Source: Gnetum montanum
Lineage: Eukaryota; Streptophyta; Gnetopsida; Gnetales; Gnetaceae
DNA: 64,000 nucleotides
Assembly: GCA_015680685.1 (NCBI GenBank)
Contig: MNCI01037516.1
Location: 263,429-327,428 of the forward strand
Direction: 5' to 3'
Shown piece after piece: positions 34,300-47,081 of this stretch. Position 1 is the stretch's first letter, and each line of letters starts with the position of its first letter. The notes below the pieces were generated by a model. It worked only from the letters and a program-made list of their open reading frames with translations. It ran no database searches and was not told the origin of the DNA. The translations under genes and the position numbers were made by a program.

Positions 34300-35136
34300 T
34301 TAGGAAAAGTATACAATCTCTATTGCACAAATGTTGTACTTTCCATTTCCCTCACTAACAATGTTAATTGGGAGCTCTTCCCATGCTGCATTCATGGTTT
34401 GGTTTTTTTCAATTTCATCTTGGTCTACTTCATTGGGCCTTTCAACTTTGATCTTGATAGTAGGAGTTTCTATTTGAAACTCCACTATAGATCCTTGTTC
34501 CATGCCAACATTATTGACTTTCAAAGGGACTACACTATCACAATGTATGATTATTTCACCTCTCTTGTAAGGTAGGTGAATTTCTCGGTGGATGACATAG
34601 GAAATTGTTCATAATTGAGCTAACTAGGGCCTCCCCAGGATTAGATTGAATCTTAGTATCTCTTCCACCATTAAGAAGTTGGCAGATGTGGGGAATTATT
34701 TCCTTGCTATGAAGTCTAAAGAGATAGAATCCTTCATCGCTACTTGTGATCCAATAAAGGATTTGAAAGTAGAAGTAGGAGTACTTTGCATGTGCTCTAC
34801 TAGTTCTAGACATTCAATAATGATAAAAGGTATAACATTGGTCACAACCACATCATCAACGTGTGCCCTATGTATTTTATATTGCCCAACAGTTGTGGTT
34901 ATGAAAAAAGGGGTGCTTATTATCCTTCCATCTTGTGGGTTGGCCTTTACTTCACTATTGTGAAACACTAGGATAGTTAACTTTATTTCTTCTCTAGCTG
35001 AAGGTGGCACCATTAATGCATGAATGTACTCTTCACTAGTAAGAATGTCCTTACTCATGGGAATTGAAGTCAACATCCTCACTAAGGCTTCATGTTGAGC
35101 AAAGGAGGTCATTACCATGTTATACAGGCTCAACAA
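34300..35136 (-). pseudogene. E2 protease region, decayed
   Basis: HVDDVVVTNVIPF (about 34870-34830) replaces the DDGSSLNVIP-type active site, so the D-S/T-G triad is lost. Downstream ECLELVEHMQSTP, FIGSQVAMKDSISLDF and LILGRPWLAQ (34640-34610) are in the expected spacing for the Tat aspartic protease. Most of the frame is open, with three or so stops. Confidence 0.75.
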
Positions 35137-35639
35137 AGTATTCCTTTGCTCTTGTTGTATGTGATCCTCTCTTGGTTAATTGGTTAAAGTAGTTTGAGCA
35201 TTGGAGCTCATGGGAATGGAAGAAATAGGTGTGGGCTTTAGTGAATTCACTTCCTTCCATGCCTTTGCTTGCCTCTTTACTTTGGCCTTAGGTTTGGGGG
35301 CATGCTTCTTACATTGCTTAGTAGGTGATTTTTTATTATTGGGTTGTGAGGAGGTTGTTGTGTTGGTCACCATGGAAGGGCATCAATTAATATGAGTTGT
35401 GGACCTAGTGGTAGTGAGAGGGGGTACTCTGATGATGAATGGTTCCCTGGGAGGCACTAGTGATGGTATCATTACAATAGAAGGAGTCCTTAAACTTGAT
35501 GAAATTGAAGGGCCCCTTTCATTAAGAGGAGGTACCTAAATAACAAATGGCTCTCGAGCAAGTATTAGGCCATTGTTAATGTTGAATGTTGCTATTGTGT
35601 AAGGGTTGTTATTTGAATTCAATGGGTCTTTATATACTT

Positions 35640-37050
35640 GCAATGATTAGTTCTAAGGCCTAACCAAGTTGGAAATGTCTAGCACTAACTCTTTGTTGGC
35701 TATTATCTTTTGTAGGTCATCCTTTAGGGCCAAGTAGAAATTAGTGTCATGATTGGGAAATTGATGATAGTGGTAGAATTAGTCTAGTTTGAAGAATTTT
35801 GGCATTAGTGGATCATCCTTGGTTGCTAGAGCAAGATTCTTAGTAATCTCTCCAAATCGATCATGCCTCTGATGAGCATTCTCAGTCATTTTCTTGTATT
35901 GAATACAACCACTCTTGAGTAACTGGTCAAGCAGCATGAATGATTTTAAGTGTAGCTTTGTGTATTTTGACCAATATTTTCTCTCAAAGTTAGACCTAGT
36001 TTGGTTAGATGTATAGGCTCTTAATGTTGAAGATTAGTTGGTTGTGATAGGAGCCTTAGGTTGATTCATCTTTGGCTACTGTGAAGTCTTATTTTCTTTG
36101 GCTACAATGGCCATGGCTACATGGTTTTTGTTTCCCCTATCCCTAACCTACCTTACATGCTAGTTTTTGTATGCTATGTAGGCAAGATCACCACTAGGTT
36201 TAGTAGCATCTTCTATGTTCTTAGTCTATGAGAAAGCCTAGGTAGCTAAACTACCACAAGTCTAGGTAATAAAGTTTGAAGTTGATGAAATCATTGATCA
36301 CCTCCTTAAAAATGACTAGAAGATGGATTTTGGCTATGGGCTTAGGAATCTCATTAAGTAGAGCATTACATCATTGAATGAACTTCTAGACACGTTCAAG
36401 ATGCCCTTGCTTGATTTTCATTAGTTAATCAAGGGTGGTATCTAGTTTTAAGTTATACTTGAAATTGTTGATGAACAATGAAATCAAGTTCTCTAACGAG
36501 GCAATAGATCCTCTAGGTAAATTCCTAGTACTACTCCAAGGCATTTCATATAAGGGACATAGGGAAGATGTGCATGATGATATGAGTCCAAGCTTGTAAT
36601 AACAATCACTCAAAATAGAAGATAGTTAGGTATGTGTTAGGATCATCCTAACCATTGTATTTGTTAAATTGTAAAATTGGAATGCCTAAAGGAAGAGTGA
36701 TTTGAGGGACAACCAAACTAATGGGATCATATTGGTAGAAGTCTATTATTTTGACTGTTTGTGTGGTGGAAGCTAGCATCAATGAACTTTTGCTAAACAT
36801 CTAAAGAAGCCTTGATAGTCAACCATGCTTATGCCTAATCCACCTCATCCCACTTGGGGAAAATCTTCCTGTCAAAGTATCCTAAAGCAACCAAAGTAAC
36901 AACATGCTCACACCCAAAATCTCTGATACAACATAGTTGGCAAGTTAAACTTAAATTCATAAGAACACATAAAACCATGAAAATTATTTAAAGAAAACAA
37001 ACAAAAATATTAAGAATGAACCATGACTTAATGATTTCTACTCACCAAGT
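35640..37050 (-). pseudogene. E2 gag, decayed
   Basis: The gag capsid-type block lies at 36540-36370: LPRGSIASLENLISLFINNF, then KQGHLERV and KFIQ, matching the usual LPxGSI...F...F...QG..ES..Y pattern. Further on, HQFPNHDTNFYLALKDDLQK (about 35770-35710) is the HxTxxCxxLKxxIE-type block near the end of Tat gag. The 5' end is not defined. Confidence 0.7.
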
Positions 37051-38942
37051 GGAGGCAAGGATGGAACATTGTTGTTAGCTTGTAGAAATGCTCCAAAATT
37101 TGCATAACATCACCATCTGTGTGCATATTTGATATCCAATTTTTGCTATAAAATCTAAGAAAACCATCTATAATATCCATCAAAATCATCACCTAGATGA
37201 TTGAGCACTTGTAATCTCATGTTTTCACCTTTCCTAAACTCTTCTGAACCTATACGATTCAAGGATAAAATTTGGTCAACCTTTACCAAACCTCCTTGGT
37301 CTATCTTAAACCTAAGAACCCAAAACATAAAAGCAATTAAAAACTAACCTAGAAAACCAAAAACAAAACCAAAATGTCAATGTAATATAAAACTTACCTG
37401 TCAACCAGGTAGATAGTTTCTATGAGGTCTTGGGAAAGAGTGTTTATCTTGTGACCAATGAGTAAGGTGTTTATCTCCCAAATTTTGAACAACTATCTAA
37501 CATCCATAGCATATGAACCATTGTTTTGTGCTATATCCCTTTGATTTTTAGGGTCATCCACCGTGATTTTTAGAATGTAGTTGGAGGATCCTAACAAGAG
37601 GCACTCTACAATCACTATAGTCAAACACTCAGCAAAGTTTGACCATAAAATCACACTATAGTTATGGATTAGGTACATTAAGAACTCCCTAGCCCCACTC
37701 CTAAACCATATAAAAGTATGTTTTTTTAGTTTTAAATCTAGCTTCAGAGTATTTTTTGTTGTAACCTCAATGCAACATAAGATGCCTACCAGCTCCACAA
37801 TGATGATTATAGGTTTCAAGAAGCCCCTGTACATCATAATAACCATAACATTTTGGCCATAGAAAATCTTAAAACATTAAAACAAAAAAAACCAACAAAA
37901 AATAGATAAAAATTTATTAAAAAAATACAAATTAAGAACTAAAAATTTAAATTTAAATTAATTAAAAGCCTAAGACTTTGTTAACCTTTTTAAAATTGTA
38001 ACCTATCACTTTGACTAGTTGATGACCTCTCATGAAACCATTTTCACATTTCAAAATTTACATATTTTAAAATCTTGATGATAAAATTGAAATTTTGTAA
38101 AAATCAAGAGTCCACAAGTGATAGCATCGGCATACTAAGGCTGCTATTTGCCATGAATTTATGGTCAATGATCTTGGATAAGCTAAATACATTGGGAATA
38201 TGAGAATAAAAATTTTCTTAACTTTAGTAGCTTATATCCTACCCCACATGCCCCACCAAAAATCCAAGAAGCTAAAACATGTTGTGGTATCAAGCACACA
38301 TGATTCCATAGACTAATCTTGAATCCATGGGAAAGCTAAAAATAACCTAAGCTTGTGCCAAGTGATCAACATTGCCAACATGCCTAGGAAATAAGATTTC
38401 ATAACAAGAAACCAAAATTTGATTAGTGCAGGAAAACAAACTTGCAAAAAAACTATTAAAAATTTCTTAAAATTTGTCTTTCATCATATAAGTAGAAAAC
38501 ATGTGCCAAAAAACAAGTTTCAACTACCAACACTAATAAACCATGCCCAAGAAACCTTAAATGCTACCAATTTTTGCAAAAAAAAAAAAAAAAATTACAA
38601 AATTTTGACAAAATCTGGGTACCAATGCTAAAACAGGGTTGGGAAAAGACTTGTAAAAAATTCATAATAAATTACAAAAATTATAATTCTACCTCTACTA
38701 TAGCCTAGAGACCTAGAATAATATTCCTATACACTCAAAATTTAAAAATTTTGATTAAATGCTAGAAAAAAAATTCTAAAAACTAGTAAAATCAAGATAC
38801 AACACTATACCTAAGCTAAAAAAATCAAAATCTTTCCATAGAAGCATTGAAAGTCCATATCTCTCTACCAATGTAATTGACAATCCTCGATTTCCAATTT
38901 GATGCAATCAGAATGAAAAACTTCAACCTAAACTTGCTTATA
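37051..38942. other. AT-rich stretch without a recognised gene
   Basis: Possibly the 5' leader of E2 (minus strand). A poly-A run lies at 38580-38594. The open frame 37493-37846 has no recognised domain. Confidence 0.35.
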
Positions 38943-38947
38943 GGTGG

Positions 38948-40773
38948 TGTTAATGTGTAAATTTTGGATGCACCAACATCAGGGGAAAAACTCATTTGAG
39001 GAGACTATTGTCTAGGGTGCCTCCCACAAGGGTATGGAAACTTGGGAATAGTCTTAGCCAAAGAGAGCTATGTGATGTTTTGAAACAAAATAAATTAATG
39101 TAAAAGTTTGGTAATTTGAATAACAGCTATTTTAAAATTCAAGACTTCATGAAAATATTGTAGGTAACTAGAAAATTTAAGCTTTTTCCTTATCTTTGTT
39201 GTTGTTGTTAGTTCATGCCATCTCATCACCATGAACACTATCATAGCCAACACTACTCATAGTTGCTAGGAGAGGGGGAGAGAGAGAGAGAGATGCTACT
39301 ACTGTCTCCTCTACATGTTGTAAACATGTCATTCACAACCTCTGTTTCATGGCACACACGCCATTCTATCTATCATGTGCGCTATCGAAGATAGGAGAGG
39401 TTGGACCCATGCACTACCACTTGGAGCACACACCTACTATTGTCTATAGTCACCTATTGTTATTTTTCATAGATGCACCTATCATAGATGTCGTCGTTCA
39501 CATGCCACTTGTTGTTGGTGGCAAAAAACCCAGGGAGGCTACCTATTGTAACTTCACCACTACCGAGAGAGATCACCTACCATAGTGAGTGCCACACACC
39601 CACAATCAGGGACTAATGCACTATATGCCTAGTTTGCTAGGCATGTGCATCACCTCTATTGCTAGAGAGAAAAATAGAACCTCATGTGCCTCATTACTTT
39701 TGATGGATGGCTAACACTACTGCCACCATCACTACGCATAGTTGAAAGTGAGGCTGCCAGTTGTCATTCCCGTAGCTACTACTGGGACTATTGTCATCCT
39801 AGGTTTATTAGATGCTTCTTGGGAAAGAGGAGGCTTGTTGTAGCCTACCACATGCCCCGCTACTACTAACACATCATTGTCTACACATTTGCATCTACCA
39901 CTGTTTCCTCAAGAGCTCACTTGCTTGTAATGCATCACATAGGGAGGTGACCTACTACCACTGGCTACAATTACCATGCACCACCATTGCTATCATGATT
40001 ACCACCATCACATGCCCTACTAGAGAGGGGAGAGGTTGGCTGATGATAATATGAAAAAGAAAGAGAAATTTCTATTTGCTAGTTTCCTTTGGAGAGGGGA
40101 GTCCTTAATAGATGATCCACCTACCACTTATTGCTCAATCCTCCACTAGTGTTAAGAGTCCCTTGCTTTCCTCCGCAGCCATCTGTAACATGCCCTACTA
40201 CTACTAAAGAAAGAGAGAAGGCTATAGGTGTTGCATGACATCTAGCACCATGTTGCTATGCTAGAGAGAAAGGAGGCCATGTTCCTTCTACCCCCACAAC
40301 ATTTGCTCATCTAGTTTTATAGTTGCTCATCTAGGTGTTTAATTCCCACATCCTACATTGGTTACACCCACCACCCAGGCCATTACACAACTTCTGTAAT
40401 GACTAGGACCATCACATAATCGATTATGCCACCACCACACGTAACTCCCAACACCACCTAGACATAACTCCCACCACTTTCTTCACCTTTATTAGTTACC
40501 ACCAACATAACTTCTGTAACACATGTAACTCTTGACACCACCACTGTGGGTTACACAACCTCTATGATCATTACATAACCCATGTTCTACATCACCTAGG
40601 CCATTATGTCCATGCCATCATGGTGTGGCAACGTAGCCACCTTCGCAAGCTTGCCATTATGAATCGGGCCCCAAGACATGCTTGTATAGATTAACTTTCT
40701 TTGTACTTGGTGCTAGGGGATTAGACTTGTTAATCATGGCCCCATGCTTAGCAAGGCAATGTTGGCATCAACA
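38948..40773 (-). repeat. E2c 3' LTR
   Basis: 1826 bp, aligned with 41174-42998 throughout. It contains a (GA)n tract near 39273-39292 and a long part rich in CAC/TAC triplets, which is why spurious open frames occur. Confidence 0.8.
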
Positions 40774-41173
40774 CTTAGCCCCCAAACTTAAAATTTCATG
40801 CAAGTGCAAGGAACAGCACAACCATAGAAATCTTAAAAGGAGATGTAGAAGACAAAGGACAAAGTCAAGATATAAGGAAGGACCACCAAAATCAAAATTG
40901 GGAAAAGAAGGTTTAGGATTCTTGTAATGACAATGATAATATTTAGAAAATGGGAAGAATCAATTTTTTAAAAAATCCAAAGGTAGAAAATAAAGTGTTT
41001 GAAGGCAAGGATTTTCAATAGGGAGTACAAGAAAATGAAATTCAAGGGAAATAATAGTTTTAAAATAGGAACAAAACAAGATTATGAATAAAAAGACAAT
41101 GAGAAAAACTAATATCTCAAAAAATAAAAAATAAAAGGCTAGAAAAATGGCCCTCTTTCTAGTGCCAAAAAGG
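40774..41173 (-). other. E2c interior with PPT and PBS only
   Basis: PPT at 40774-40789 and PBS-like sequence at about 41150-41171, read on the minus strand. The purine-rich sequence between them has no recognisable gene. It keeps both cis signals needed for reverse transcription in trans. Confidence 0.65.
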
Positions 41174-42998
41174 TGTTGATAAATAAATTTTGGACACACC
41201 AACACTAGGGGGAAACTCATTTGAGGAGACTATTACCTAGGATGCCTCTCATATGGGTACTAAAACCTAGGAATAGTCTCAACTGGAAAGGGCTATATGA
41301 CATTTCAATATAAAATGAATTAAACTAAAAATTTGGAGAATTTGAATAATAGTCATCTTCAAACCCAAGACTTCATGAAAATATAGTAGGTAACTAGAAA
41401 ATTTAAACTTTTCCCTAGTCCCTGCTGCTGCTACCAATTTGTGCTATCTCATCACCATGGATGCTATTGCAGTTGACACTTCTCGTAGCTACCAAGAAAG
41501 GGAGAGAGAGAGAAAGAGATGTTGCTGTTAACACTCCATGTGCTATCGACACATCATTCACAACCTTTGTTTCTTGGCATGCACGTCATTCTATCTACCA
41601 TGTGTATTGTTAAAGAAAGGAGGGGCTAGACTCCCATGTTGCCACATACAATACACACCTGCTACTATCTATGGTTGCCTGCTACTATCTACCACAGATG
41701 CACCTAACATAGATGTTGCCATTCGCACACCACCTCCATTAGTGGCAAAAAACCTAGGGAGGCTACATACTACAACTTCATCACCATCGAGAGAGACTAC
41801 CTACTATAGTGAATGCCATGCATCCATAGGTAGGAACTGATGCATCGTACACCTGATCTACTGCATATGTGCATGACCTCTGTTATGAGAGAGAGAAATA
41901 GAACCTCACATGCCTCGATGCTTTTGACATGCGACTGATACTACCATCGCCATCATCACCTATAGCTAGAAGAGAGGCCACCCACTGTTTTTTCCACAAT
42001 AGCTATAGGTGTTGTTGCTATCACAAGTTTCCTAGTAGCTGTTTAGAAAAGAAAAGGCCCGCCGTAGCCTACCACATACCCTATTACTACTAACACACCA
42101 TTTTTTGCATGTTTATGTCTACCACTACTACCTTGGGAGCTCACTTGCCTATCATGCACTGCATAACAAGGTCACCTACTTCTGCTAGCTATAGTTTCCA
42201 TGCACTACCATTGCTATCACAATCATCACCATCACGTCCCCTGCGAGAGAGGGGAGAGGCTAGTCAATGACAATACACCAAAGAAATAGAAACTGCCGTC
42301 TACTAGTTTCCTCTAGAGAGGGAAGTCCTCGATAGATGATCTACCTATTACTTGTTGCTTAGCCCTCCTCTAGTGTTGAGAGTTCCTTACTTTGCCCTAC
42401 AACCATCTACATTGTGCCCTGTTACTACAAGAGAGAGAGGGAAGGTTGCAAGTGTTGCCTACTATCGAGCACCACATCACTGCACTAGAGAGAAAGAAGG
42501 TCATGTCCCTTCTACCCTCATAATTTTTTCTCCTCCACTTTTATAACTTCTCATCTACGTGTTTAAATGCCCACATCCCATGTTAGTTACAACCACCACC
42601 CAATCCATTACACAACTTCTGTAATGCCTAGGACCACCACAATGTCAATTACACCACCACTGCACATAACTCCTGGTACAACTTGGACATAACTCCCATC
42701 ATGTTCTCCACCATTGTCAGTTATCATAGACATAGCTCTTATAACACATGTAAATCTTAGCACCACCATCGTCAGATACACCACCTTTACGGTTATTATG
42801 TAATCCATGTTCTACACCACTCAGGCTATTACATCCATGCCATCATGGCGTGGCAACGTAACCACCATCACAAGCTCATCATCATGAATCAGGCCCCAAA
42901 ACATGCTTCTACAAATTAACGTTCTTTGTAATCAATGCAAGGAATTAGACATGTTGATTATGGTCCCATGCCTAGCATGGGCAATGTTGGCATCAATA
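41174..42998 (-). repeat. E2c 5' LTR
   Basis: 1825 bp. Its right terminus reads ATCAATA where the other copy has ATCAACA, a single transition. Confidence 0.8.
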
Positions 42999-43003
42999 GG
43001 TAG

Positions 43004-44219
43004 AAAAATGTGTTTACAAAATTGCTCAAAATTAGAAAAAAAAATTATGGGAGATTGGTACATCAAAATTCTTAGAAAAGAGCCTTCACACCTTAGGTTA
43101 GGAAGCCTAGACATAGCTTTCATATTCTCTTCTAGCTTATCTAATGTAGGTTTCGCAACAATGAATTTTCCATCCCCACCATGTTTATGCTTTTCATCCT
43201 TCAAATAACTATACAATAAAACCAAAAATTCTTGTCTCTACCATGTTGTGCACAACTATGAGTGAATTTTAAATTTACCATGGAGTGGTGGATTATTGGG
43301 TTTTGACTAGTTAATTGAGTTTTCATTGCCAAACCAAGCTCTCAAGCTCTCGTATGCTGCCCTCTCAAACTAGCTAAGAAATAAGCTCATGTGCTAGTGA
43401 AAAACCCATTTTTAGTTTTATAAGCTACCTTGAAACATGAGATTAACACAAGAGCTTGTTAAGAAAATGGAATTAATTAAGAAAATTTAAATTAAAAGGC
43501 TACAACTTGAACTCAAATACACTAGCTCATTTATCCTTAAAACATAACTTTTTATAACAAACTCTTTAATGCTAAGTCCACCTATGTAAGTTGCTTAACA
43601 TATAAAGTTTATGTATGCTTTCTAGCTTATAAAGTTTAGGTAAACTACCTAGCTTATAAGTTGTCTAGTTTATAAGCTAGTTTATAAAGTTTATGCAAAC
43701 TACATAGCTTATAAGCTATCTGGTTCATAAGCTAGCTTATAAAGTTTATGCAAGCTTCCTAGCTTATAAGCTAGCTTACAAAGTTTATGCAAGTTGCCAA
43801 GAATACAAGTGAGCTTAGAAAGTTTATGCAAGTTTTTCTAGTTCAAGATTTTCACACTAAGCTTAATTAGGCAAAAAAAATAAAAATATAATTAAAAACA
43901 AAGAAATAAAAATTTTTCTGCAAGGCTACAATCCTGCAAGGGGTCGCATTGCCCCTTTGTGAGGTTGTGTAGCCCCATAATGCTGTAGAGCTTGTACTTG
44001 GATAATTAACCCAACTACCAACATGTTCATGCAACCTCCCCATCTACATTGCCTCATCCTCCCTACACACTACCCATTAACACTTATTTCCCTGCTCACT
44101 ACCACACATCTACTTACCATGTTGCTTTGTGCTACACCTACCATTATCATGGCACAATAGCATCTACCTTCCACACTACACCTACACACCCTTTACCTAC
44201 CACCCATGCTGCATCCATT
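43004..44219. other. Repeat-rich non-coding stretch between E2c and E3
   Basis: 43560-43830 holds degenerate units of about 40-45 bp built from agcttataagct and aagtttatgcaa, a self-complementary motif. 44000-44220 is rich in CAC/TAC triplets. No gene is seen. Confidence 0.5.
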
Positions 44220-44224
44220 ACTAC

Positions 44225-45070
44225 TAATGAGCGATGATGTATCCTTATGCCCAACCATACGAATACAAGCATGTACCTGTGAGCTGGTTGAATTCCACAA
44301 ACTTTAATTACCAAGTACGCTAGAGCTAAATGGTGAGTTTGTGTTGTCTATTCATTCTCTTCCATATCCCACTTGTGAATATAGGTGTATGGTTAAGTGT
44401 GACTGAACCATAAGATTTTTATTATTTTGTGTTTTATCAATTTTCTCACCTAAAACAAGAATAAAAGTGAGAGTAATTAAGTACTAAGTAAACTATTATC
44501 TAGTCTAGCCTACACAAGTAACCATCCCCACTTCCTAGACACATCCTAAACTTCATGTAAACACTGCTAGGTTGTTAAACAGTAACCGTTTCTAAGCTAC
44601 CAAGTGTCACATGTATGTTCGAAGGGGTCATGCTTGTGTATTCTAATTAGTTGCTTAATTAATCAAAATGAATTGCTAAATGAATAACATTAAACATAAA
44701 CTACATGAAATCACTATATATATATATATAAGAAAGAAAGTCTTAAGTGCTATAAGGTAAATCAAAGAGGCCTTCTTTATTGCCAACACAATCGTATGAA
44801 TAAAGATCCGATTACACATAGACCTCCTACTGCGGGCACATGGAAAATATTCTAACTCTTAAATGAACAAACTGCAAGAGTTTTGCTACTTCACTACCAA
44901 AACTACTCCTAAATCATGTGCCCAAGGGCTGTATTTATATGCCTAGGAGTAACCCTATGATTTCGAATGCTTGATATTACATCTTGGGCTGCGATATCAT
45001 GTATCTAATATTGTGCACCCAATATTGCGGCTGCTCTAATATTGGAGCTTAAGTAAAACCTGATTCATCA
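44225..45070 (-). repeat. E3 3' LTR
   Basis: 846 bp, aligned with 53405-54260. The left terminus is eroded (TAATGAG). TATAAATA on the minus strand at 44932-44939. A (TA)n tract near 44711-44730 is longer than its counterpart at 53898. Confidence 0.86.
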
Positions 45071-45085
45071 TACCCCGAGGACTAA
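45071..45085 (-). promoter_or_regulatory. E3 polypurine tract
   Basis: tcctcggggta on the minus strand directly precedes the 3' LTR, in the same upstream context as the E1 PPT (ggatgagttttcatt). Confidence 0.65.
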
Positions 45086-47081
45086 ATGAAAACTCATCCT
45101 TGAGTACAGAAGAATAGGAATAAGTCCCTTACAAAATATATTAGGAGTTATGGAATGTTTGACTAACATGCAAAGTGACATAGAGGAAATAGATAAATAT
45201 AGAAGTGCCGGAGTATACAACATTACAATTGTGTATAAAAATGGGTGTTCATGACAACAAGAAAGAACACCTTTGGATCCAATGGACATCCAACCCTTCT
45301 TGGTAACAAAAGAATGAGAGAGAGGTAGAAGAGATCTAGTAGTTATGAACAATCTCCCATGAGTGATATTGTTGCATCCTCCTTGGTGAATACAGTCCCA
45401 CTTCTCGTCCATGCTTCCCATTGCAATCACAACAAAATCAAGGATTAGTATATAAAATGTAACAAATAGTGGCTAAATACCTTGTCTTGTCAGTGATTTT
45501 ATCTAGCTAAGTTGTGATTGTCATAGAGTGGTTGCTTGTTAATGTTAGCGAGAAGACTAACAAATTGGTTAATTAAGAGAAGCGGTCCATAAAATTTAGA
45601 CAAAGCTTAACACAAGGAATACTAGAAAGAGGGTATAGAAATTTACAATAATAAAATGAAGGAATTCACTAAAAATATTTGTAAAGATGCATGCAATTGG
45701 ATGGCATTGATGGGGTAAATAAAAAGAATTCGATTGTAAAAATGTCTAAGATTAAATAACTTAACCAAACCAAAATATATGCAAGTGGGTCCTCGCCAAA
45801 GTAGGCTCAAGCCTTTTATGCCCTTGCATAACTTCAAACCAAGGAGTCCATGGCCACTATGGATGATTAATGGTTATGGAAGGTTAAGTACAAAAACCCA
45901 AAAGTAACTGACTAAGAACCCCGACACATCAAACTAGAACATCGGATCAAAACATGAAACCAGTAGTGAGGTGAGGCATGAAAAGCATAGATGGATAAGA
46001 GAAAGAATGGAATGGAGTTTCTAATTATGTTCACTTGAAGTCCCTTTTGGAGTTTGTAATTAAATAACTCAGTAGGATCCATCCTTAGTCCAGACCAAAA
46101 CCAACCACTTTCAATGACTTCACATCGACACTCTAAGATGAGTCCATCTCCTCAGACACAAGAATGCTCCTACAAAATAACCACCATTCCAAATTGGAGA
46201 AGAAGTAGGAAGTGAGAAAGGGCCTTATTTAGAGGAGACAAGACAAGTCCCATAACCAATGCTTGTAGCCCTTTTATTTAGTCTAAGGGTTATGCTTTGA
46301 ATTCCCATATTTTTTTTTGAATGGAAACTACACCATGCAAAGACCCATGCATTTCCACATTTATTTTGTCCAAGGGATGTGCTTTGAATCCTCATCTTCT
46401 TCTTCTTCTTCTTCTTTTTTGATGAGGACCACACCATGTTAGGACTTATTCAACTTCCCATTGTGGAATGACATATAACGGTGAGAAGCTCACGAGAACA
46501 CTCCCACACACAGGAAAATGGAAAAGCATGAAGAATACTGCATCCCTTTGAAGCCACACCATGTCCAACACTTTGATTCCTTCCCAATTCTGGAAACTAC
46601 AGAAGTCACAAATTTATTAAGGTTGCATTAATAAAAAAGGGATTGCACATTTCCAAAACAAGAAAAACCATAGAGTGCATGGATGGGTGGATGATGTGAA
46701 CCCACTACTTGTTACATGAATAGAAACCATGTCCTAGTTGTCAATGACAACATTCAAAGTCAGAAGCCAGACATCAGCAATCAAATTACAAATGAAACAT
46801 ACCACCATCGAGTAGCACATTATATTGTACCTAACACCAAATACAAGAAAATATAAAAGAAAGTAAAATATTATTCAAGAAATATTAAATATACTAACAA
46901 TGGTATAAAAAAACTTAGAAAAGATTAATGACTTAAAAAAAATATGTAAAACAAAAAATATGAAAACAAAAAGTTGTAAAACCAAAAATGTGTAAAACAA
47001 AAACGTCAAAAGACTAAGAAGCTTCATAAAGTATTAGTATGGATGGTCATCTCCCCCACAACTAAGTTGGAAGGGAAAGAT
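45086..47081 (-). other. E3 3' non-coding region
   Basis: No gene is supported; the open frame 45430-45068 has no recognised domain. A purine run on the minus strand (gtgggggaga, 47050-47059) lies about 25 bp past the integrase stop, as in E1. An AAG/CTT microsatellite lies at 46395-46420. Confidence 0.5.

Larger units (their letters stand above)
22480..37050 (-). mobile_element. E2: decayed Tat-type Ty3/gypsy retrotransposon
   Basis: On the minus strand the order is gag (37050-35640), protease (35136-34300), a gap of 8.2 kb, then RT (26030-24650), RNase H and archaeal-type RNase H (24640-23670), and integrase (23640-22480). The extra RNase H places it in the Tat/Ogre lineage. LTRs were not identified. 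All frames contain stops. E2b and perhaps another element are inserted between PR and RT. Confidence 0.75.
38948..42998 (-). mobile_element. E2c: LTR retroelement reduced to two LTRs and a 400-bp interior
   Basis: LTRs 38948-40773 (1826 bp) and 41174-42998 (1825 bp), flanked by GGTGG (38943-38947) and GGTAG (42999-43003), a 4/5 target duplication. On the minus strand the LTR starts TGTTGATGCCAAC and ends ATTAACA or ATCAACA. A PPT (aagtttgggggctaag) adjoins the left LTR at 40774-40789 and a PBS-like tttttggcactagaaag adjoins the right LTR. Thus 41174-42998 is the 5' LTR and 38948-40773 the 3' LTR. The interior has no coding capacity. Confidence 0.8.

Noticed and set aside
35176-35373. Lys/Pro-rich minus-strand frame (KKHAPKPKAKVKRQ) as a host nuclear protein
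   Set aside because: It lies between E2 gag and protease and fits a basic linker or nucleocapsid-like part of E2.
38948-40773. E2c left LTR as the 5' LTR of E2
   Set aside because: PPT on its right side and GGTGG/GGTAG flanks tie it to the second LTR at 41174-42998; no matching copy lies beyond the E2 integrase.
42932-43225. 97-codon minus-strand frame at the right edge of E2c as a gene
   Set aside because: It crosses the LTR end and target duplication, so it is not a natural unit, and no motif is visible.
45068-45430. 120-codon frame next to the E3 3' LTR as an env-like gene
   Set aside because: It runs into the PPT/LTR boundary, has no signal or domain and no match to the E1 third ORF.
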